Below are positions 57,846 through 64,000 of a DNA stretch of 64,000 nt, piece after piece. Location of the stretch: the NCBI GenBank assembly GCA_963995505.1, contig OZ023180.1:13964689-14028688 (forward strand), written 5' to 3'. How positions within the stretch are numbered: position 1 is the first letter of the stretch; each line of letters starts with the position of its first letter. The notes beneath the pieces are model-generated. The model made no database searches. It was not told where the DNA came from and saw only the letters and a program-made list of their open reading frames with translations. Source of the stretch: Hypericum androsaemum. Taxonomy: Eukaryota > Streptophyta > Magnoliopsida > Malpighiales > Hypericaceae. The position numbers and the translations under genes are program-made.

Positions 57846-58790
57846 GAGAAAAGTCTACTTTAGTACCCTGTGGTATCGCCCAAAATTACTTTAGTACCCT
57901 GTGATAAAAAACCGACCAATCGAGTCATACTTATTCTAATTAACATCAAAAAGGTCCTCGGGCAGCTGCCCGGAGCTGCCCGATCCCTGCCCGGACTACG
58001 TGGCCAGCCACGTCACCAAAACTTAATGACGTGGCGCCACGTGGACATCTATCTTCTTCCCTCTCTTCCTCTCCTCCTCCTCCTCCTCTTCTCCTCCTCC
58101 TCCTCCGCCTCCTCCGCCTCCTCCTCCACTTCGTCCTCCTCCTCCTCCGCCTCGTCCTCCTCCTCCTCCGCCTCCTCTTCTCCTCCTCCTCCTCCTCCTC
58201 CTCCTCCGCCTGCTCCTCCTCCTCCACTTCGTCCTCGTCCTCCTCGTCCTCCTCCTCCTCCTCCTCCTCCTCTTCTCCTCCTCCTCCTCCTCCTCCTCCG
58301 CCTGCTCCTCCTCCTCCGCCTCCTCCTCCACTTCGTCCTCCTCCTCCTCGTCCTCCTCCTCCTCCTCCTCCACTTCGTCCTCCTCGTCCTCCTCCTCCTC
58401 CTCCTCCACTTCGTCCTCCTCGTCCTCCTCGTCCTCCTCCTCCTCCTCCTCCACTTCGTCCTCCTCGTCCTCCTCTTCTCCTCCTCCTCGTCCTCCTCCT
58501 CCGCCTCCTCCTCCTCCTCGTCATCCTCGTCCTCCTCCTCGTCCTCCTCGTCCTCCTCCTCCTCCTCCTCCTCGTCCTCTTCCTCCTCCGCTTCGTCCTC
58601 CTCCGCCTCGTCCTCCTCCATGACGTGGCTGGCCACGTAGTCCGAGCAAGGTTCGGGCGGGTCCGGGCAGCTGCCCGAGGACCTTTTTGATGTTAATTGG
58701 AATAAGTATGACTCAATTGGTCAGTTTTTTACCATAGGGTACTAAAGTAATTTTGGGTGATACCACAGGATACTAAAGTGAACTTTTCCC
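57846..58790. mobile_element. Mutator-like (MULE) element 2 with CTC-rich core
   Basis: AATAATTAA duplicated at 57837-57845 and 58791-58799. Inverted repeats of about 170 bp (57846-58014 and 58621-58790) are of the same family as element 1. The GACGTGGCGCCACGTGG unit is on the left here, so element 2 is inverted relative to element 1, yet the plus strand is again the CTC strand. Core tract of about 570 bp. No transposase. Confidence 0.9.
58050..58620. repeat. (CTC/TCC)n tract in MULE element 2
   Basis: About 570 bp of pyrimidine-rich plus strand, with higher-order repeats such as TCCTCCACTTCGTCCTCC recurring. Long Ser/Leu/Pro-rich and Glu/Arg/Gly-rich frames on both strands are by-products. 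Confidence 0.95.
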
Positions 58791-58799
58791 AATAATTAA

Positions 58800-59956
58800 T
58801 GTTACTTTTTTAAGGGGAGCTCACGTGGGAAGATGATAATGATTTTGTAATCAATTCTATTAGAAATAGAATTTATTCTCTATTTTCTTGTACGAACCAA
58901 AACTTAAACTTAAGAATTGATTTACTTTTTTTACATTAACACCCAAGCACCTCTAATGTAGTTGACATTTTAACACTCTCTAGTGCGGTTGAGCAACCAA
59001 CTATGGATATTGCACGTTGCACATCTTCCTCAAAACCGTCAAAACAAGACATTTGAAGGTTCTGGTGCTTTGATAGAGAAATGTTCTCGAGTTTATATAG
59101 TAATGCTGAATTTATTTTTGGTTGTATTCATTCATATCAAATTTGAACTACAATGAAGATAGAAATTGGATCAACAAATATGGTAAGCAAAAAAATTGTC
59201 AAAGATCACGAACATAAGTTAGAACTTATGTGTTATATTTAACAAAAAAACAGTTTTTTTTACCATTAATCATGGTCAATATACATGCATAATTCACTAG
59301 CAATCTCACACAAACTAGTGAAAAAAACTTCTGCTAAATATATGAGCATATCATCAACAAACCAAAACATAACAAGAAGAACCATCAAGGTTAGGCAACC
59401 AATCAACAAGAGTTTGTGTTAAACCATAGATCACCTCATAATAAAAACAAAGCTCACAAAAACATCAAACACTAAGACCACCATCTCATCATCTCATCTT
59501 TGGTAACCACTCGACTTTCCATCAATCATTTAGCCTCGAATCTAGTTCTTAACAGATTGGAAAAGAAAAGCACCAAATTTTTCTCATCATATTATACTAA
59601 ACTTCACAGCTACCAATCTAGACAACAATATAATTACATTTAGTTGCAAACTTGACAATATTAAACTATTTAAACAATAGAATTCCCTGATAAATAAATC
59701 AAAAACAAAAAAAATGCACCAACTACATTAATTAGATTTTTCTATTATAGAATATATTTTTGTATATATCTCATTAATTACAAGGTACTTTATCTATTCA
59801 TAAAAATGGTAACAAAAATGGTGGTTGTGTGCTCTCTTTTATTCTCTTGTACTTGTGAATTCTCTTGGATCAATAAAATTATATTTTTACAACAACAAAA
59901 AATATGTCCAGTGTATGTGCAAATAGATTGACAAAGTTATTTAAGCAAATATTTTT
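58800..59956. other. AT-rich spacer
   Basis: No conserved coding segment or repeat family recognised. Confidence 0.5.
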
Positions 59957-60448
59957 TGTTGGGTTTACACCCATGATTGTCACTTGGCCCATAAAGTGGC
60001 ATAAGGCCACATCCATTTGGGCCACCTCCACCTTTAAGTGGCTATTGTTGCCACATCCTCTTCTTATGTGTACAAGCTACTATTTGTAGCTTTGCTACAT
60101 GGTGGAATCACCACCATTTTGGTGGTGACGTGGAAAAGTAAAGATTTTTCATATAAGGGAAGATGGAGGTGATAAAGGGGGTTGCTGAGTGACACACACA
60201 TAAGAAAAGGAGTCAAATTACTGATTTGATCCTGTAATTCTCAATTTGACTCCGAGGCAGATAAATTCGTAAAAACTGTTCTCGACTCTAATATACCGTG
60301 AGCGAGAACCGACCAGTGACAAGAACCCTGTTATGATCCTTGAGGAGATCACGCTTCGAGAGATAAGTATATTTATATTATTAATGAATTTGTTTTATTA
60401 ATTAATTTCTTAATTATAGTATGCTAATTTATTATATAAAAATTATCA
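59957..60448 (+). repeat. Candidate 5' LTR of an LTR retrotransposon
   Basis: Starts TGTTGGGTTTACACCC, ends ATTATCA, and is followed one base later by a tRNA-Met primer site. Contains TATA-like CATATAAGGG near 60150. The partner LTR was not found in the window, so the element is cut, truncated or continues beyond. Confidence 0.65.
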
Positions 60449-60449
60449 T

Positions 60450-60462
60450 TGGTATCAGAGCC
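60450..60462 (+). promoter_or_regulatory. tRNA-Met primer-binding site
   Basis: TGGTATCAGAGCC, complementary to the 3' end of plant initiator tRNA-Met, one base after the LTR end. Confidence 0.8.
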
Positions 60463-63400
60463 ATATAAGTTCTTGTTCTGGTTGTTAATTAATTTTTGAA
60501 AAGAAAAATTATGAGTAATTTTTGGTTCAAAAATCAGATTTGTTTGGTAAAGGTTTTTTCCAAGAAAAACTTTATGTTATCCTTGCATAAAATGATTAGA
60601 AACCCTTAGGGACCTATGTGCAATTTGCGTGCAGCACGCGGATAAGGATATGTCCTTATTCGCATACGGAAAAATGTTCAGGGATAAAACTGTAAGTTTT
60701 CATGCTTTTAAGGAATCTTGCAGATAAAACTCGTAGGTACTAAACGGTAATTATGCGCGCCGAAAGCAAATAAGGAATCTGTCCTTATTTAAAAACTCAA
60801 GGAAATATGAGGGACTATTAGGTAATTAGCCCTCAGATCCCCAAATCTGCTTAAAACCCTAATGTTTTGAATTGGGGGGTTTCTTCGCCTAATTTTCCCT
60901 TTCGATTCCGTCTGTGATTTCGACGGTTGTTGATTTCCATCGTTCCAACCCCGTCGGACCTTATCCGTTTGGCCCGATGCGTCAAAACCGATGGTGATGC
61001 TTTGTAACAACGACGACCGGGCGAGCAGCAGTAGCCGCTCGACGTTCGGGGAACCACCACAAGCGATGCAGACGTCGTTGCATCGAACGACGGGGCCGGC
61101 GGACGACTGGCTAAGGGCACCGTTCTGGCTAGAAAACGTGGCCGGAATTTTCCTTGGTAGCCGACGACGTTGGGAGAAGAAGGAACCAAATGAGAAAAAC
61201 CCAATTTTTGGGTTTCGGGCCAAATTAGTAAATGGGCTAATTTTTGGTGTAAATGGGCTTGCCTTTTTTTGAGCCCGAGAAATAATTTTTGGCTGGACCG
61301 AAATTATTTTCTCGAATCCGGGCCAAAATTAAATTCGAACGGGGCTCGGGCTGGGTCAGATTTTATTTTTAATGAAATCCGAATGGGCCTAAGTGTTATA
61401 AGTAACTTTGGCCCAAGCCCGAAAAATGAAGATAAGGGAAAAGGCCACGTGGGCCTGATACTAAAAAATCCCAACCCGCATTGACCGAGTTGAAAAAATC
61501 AACACGTGCTCCCATCGACTGATGGGCCTTCCATGTTAGGTTTTTTGGGCCTGCCTTGGATATTAAGTTGACTTATGTTTAACTGAAGTTAACAAGGGCT
61601 CTCATATGCCGGTTTTAAAGATTATACGAATCTTTTAACCATGTTGGTTTGAAAATTTATTATGATAATTTTTTGACAAATCTAATATTTTTTGGAATGG
61701 TCCGGAAAATATATAAATTAATTTTCTAATATTTTGAAGTATGTGTACTGATAAAATAAAAAATTAAACATGACATATTGATCACATATGAAAGCTCAAT
61801 TGTGAACATATCCTTGATGTATGACATCATCGTTTTGATTGAAAAATTATGATTTTCGATCCTTGGAAAAAATATGAGTATTGACCCAAAATTTCTGCAT
61901 TGTGTTGCAGGTTTATGATGATTGTTCAAAAGTACCCTATTTTTTCCTTACTAGAGCACATGTTGCGAATGTACGCAACATGAAACGTAAGATATCGAAG
62001 TGTCGTATCTGCTAGAGGGAGCATATGGATAGTAGAAATGTGCTAGAAGGGTACATAATTTTGTTCACAAAAAGATACAATATTGTATCTAGGCTGGAGG
62101 TTATGACTGCGGAATAGATTAGCACACAATGTTCAAGCATATTCTAATAAGGATGAAGATGATAGGAAATATCTAAGTTTTTCCTGCCTCTTGGACATGG
62201 CATATATAAAGGCTTTTTTTTAAGCGTCTATTTGGATATTTGGGCAGAAGGACATTTTTGTAGGAAATTACCTTCGATGCTCTAATGAAGTTGCGAAGTG
62301 AACGATGAATGCGTCACTTCTGCACTAAGGAATGTGTTTACAGATTCATGTATCCTAGTGCCCTACAGATCATCGAATCTGCGCCAGTCCGTGTCATGCA
62401 ATTTAGACCCCATAGTCATGCGTGAATCATTTAAACTTATGTTAGGTCAAGTTAGATGTTTCGAACACTTGGTGTTTAGAACTTCGATTATTTTCATGGT
62501 TATTTTTCGTACAATAAAGACATATGTTGTCTCGATTAAATAAAGCATTTATTTAATTGTCTGATTATAACCATGAGAAATATCCACTTGAATTTACTAA
62601 GCGAAGAACTTTTGACATTTAAAGATTGAAATTAATTCTCGGAGGGTGAGGGGAAGCATACCCGCGACTTTCTTCGAATTTGAGGTTAATCGAGAACTTT
62701 AATATAGGTTAAAAGTTATGAGTGTTTAGTGATGTACGCAAAATTGATAAGCAATTAAACGCACAAGCAAATAGTATAGTGGTAAGTAAGGTTCTTAGAA
62801 CTGAGGGTTGAACACAAAATCAAGGCAACTAATTATGTGAAGCAGGAAAATTAAAGTTTTATAACGTTGTGAAAGGTTGCAAGTAAATAAACGAGATCAA
62901 AAACGTAAATAAAAGACGAGTTATAAATCAATGGAGATAAACGAGCACGATACCCTTATGGACTACCCATCTATGTCAAGACTATGGTTTTTATGAAGTT
63001 CTAACTAGTACCCGGAGTGTTCTAATGCATCTCCCTAACGCTTCCGCTCATTAGGGTGACAAAACTAAGCTAGAGTAGTTCATGATTACTAATCAACGCT
63101 TCCGCTCATTAATTAGGCCAAGAATTAAACTAAACTCAATTATGAAGTTAACTCCTATCGGGTTATCCCTTAGTATCAAGATTCCTCATTAATACTTTAA
63201 GACATGTCAATTGACTCTTCCGTTGATTCTAATGCCTTCCGGTCCATTATTATCAACTAAAATCATAATCTAAGTGATCAAGTTAGATTAAGCATTAAGA
63301 TCATCAATTGACAACTACTACGAAAGATAATCGAACCATAGCTAACATAGACGAGTAATCACATAATTAGGGCATCGCACTCGCAAGAGAACTACTCGCT

Positions 63401-63790
63401 AATCATGTTAACAAAGCACACAAGATTAACGAAGAACATGATATCAATTAACATAAAAGATAGAGGAAGAAAAAGCTTAGTCGTGATGGTCAAGCCTTGC
63501 CAACCCTTCTCCCCGTAGTTAATTGGAATCGTGACTTTTTATTAAGCTCCAAGCTGTGCCCAGTTGCCGTCGTACAAAACTGTCCGAACCGTATAGGCTA
63601 TGGCATATATATAGCCACAAGTCTTTCCCGAAATTGGGAAAACCTAGAGGAGGTTAAGCTAAATTGGAAGTCTTGTCGGTCAAGTAACAATATAAAATAT
63701 TATAACTTAAGTCCTAGAGCCGAAACAGGAGGCTAAAAGTCGAATAATTCCTTAAGCGAATCCGAAATCACAATTAAATAGGAAGTCCGA
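60463..63790. other. Presumed internal region of the LTR element, then spacer
   Basis: No gag or pol motif is visible in any frame. The frames near 60789-61484 have no recognised domain. If this is the interior of the LTR element, it is non-autonomous or heavily decayed. A segment near 62960-63480 resembles retrotransposon leader DNA by its style only. Confidence 0.4.
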
Positions 63791-63889
63791 CTGAAGCTGC
63801 CTTGGGCGAACTAGCGACCGCTAGTTGACTTGCGGCCGCCAGTTCGCGTCTTCGCAAATCTCTGTAACTCCCGACTAGCGGTCGCCAGT

Positions 63890-64000
63890 TCACTAGCGAC
63901 GGGGAGCTCGACTAGCGATCGCTAGTCAACTGGCGACGGGGAGCTCGACTAGCGATCGCTAGTCAACTGGCGACGGGGAGCTCGACTAGCGATCGCTAGT
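63890..64000. repeat. 37-bp tandem repeat with a 16-bp palindrome, running off the window
   Basis: Three units: 63890-63926, 63927-63963, 63964-64000. Each ends in ACTAGCGATCGCTAGT, a perfect palindrome, preceded by GCGACGGGGAGCTCG. Degenerate versions (ACTAGCGGTCGCCAGT, ACTAGCGACCGCTAGT) lie at 63810-63889. The array is cut by the window end. Confidence 0.95.

Noticed and set aside
56505..58690. Long open frames on both strands rich in Ser/Leu/Pro or Glu/Arg/Gly
   Set aside because: They are by-products of the CTC repeat inside two MULEs; no domain, and all frames are equally open.
60789..61484. Frames of up to 144 codons on both strands
   Set aside because: No recognisable domain or splice-supported structure; both strands equally open in a GC-richer patch.

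Overview
The window is plant nuclear DNA, most likely from a eudicot. It carries intron-rich genes with plant-specific orthologues (Polycomb RING1, a short PP2C, an RR-type CCCH zinc-finger gene, an ALA2-type P4-ATPase), a tandem cluster of small secreted lipid-transfer-like genes, and many plant transposon types: Ty1/copia, TRIM, LINE/SINE, hAT-like and Mutator-like elements. No rRNA gene, tRNA gene or CRISPR array was seen. Exon limits were read by eye from splice signals plus family conservation; no search or alignment program was used.

Layout. 1-5207: 3' part of a RING1-type Polycomb E3 ligase gene. 5.8-28.1 kb: a birth-and-death cluster of eight-cysteine lipid-transfer-like genes (copies A, B and D intact; C a pseudogene; E an internally deleted relic; one further 3'-only relic). 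This cluster is riddled with insertions: a LINE relic, a 0.85 kb retroposon, a DNA transposon with 8- or 9-bp duplications, a short LINE tail, a hAT-like MITE, a decayed 6.1 kb copia element nested in another LINE relic, and a SINE-like insert. 29.0-31.0 kb: an intact PP2C gene of 5 exons. 31.7-37.9 kb: a small candidate reading frame split by a young copia element (minus strand) and a 342-bp TRIM; it stays open if each element and one target-site copy is removed. 38.2-40.3 kb: a diverged tandem duplication. 40.7-41.8 kb: an intronless tandem CCCH zinc-finger gene. 43.4-55.9 kb: a complete 24-exon ALA2-type phospholipid flippase gene on the minus strand, with two GC-AG introns. 56.5-58.8 kb: two related Mutator-like elements with about 155-170 bp terminal inverted repeats and (CTC)n cores. 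60.0-60.5 kb: an orphan LTR followed by a tRNA-Met primer-binding site. 63.9-64.0 kb: the start of a 37-bp tandem repeat built on a perfect 16-bp palindrome, running off the window.

The host genes do not form an operon or a pathway. They are independent plant loci: chromatin repression, secreted lipid-binding or defence-type peptides, protein dephosphorylation, mRNA control and membrane lipid asymmetry. The most distinctive biology is structural: repeated transposon hits on one conserved promoter stretch of the lipid-transfer-like family, a young copia element with no recognisable primer-binding site, a decayed copia whose primer-site region is complementary to its own LTR, and the MULE pair whose cores have opposite strand polarity.
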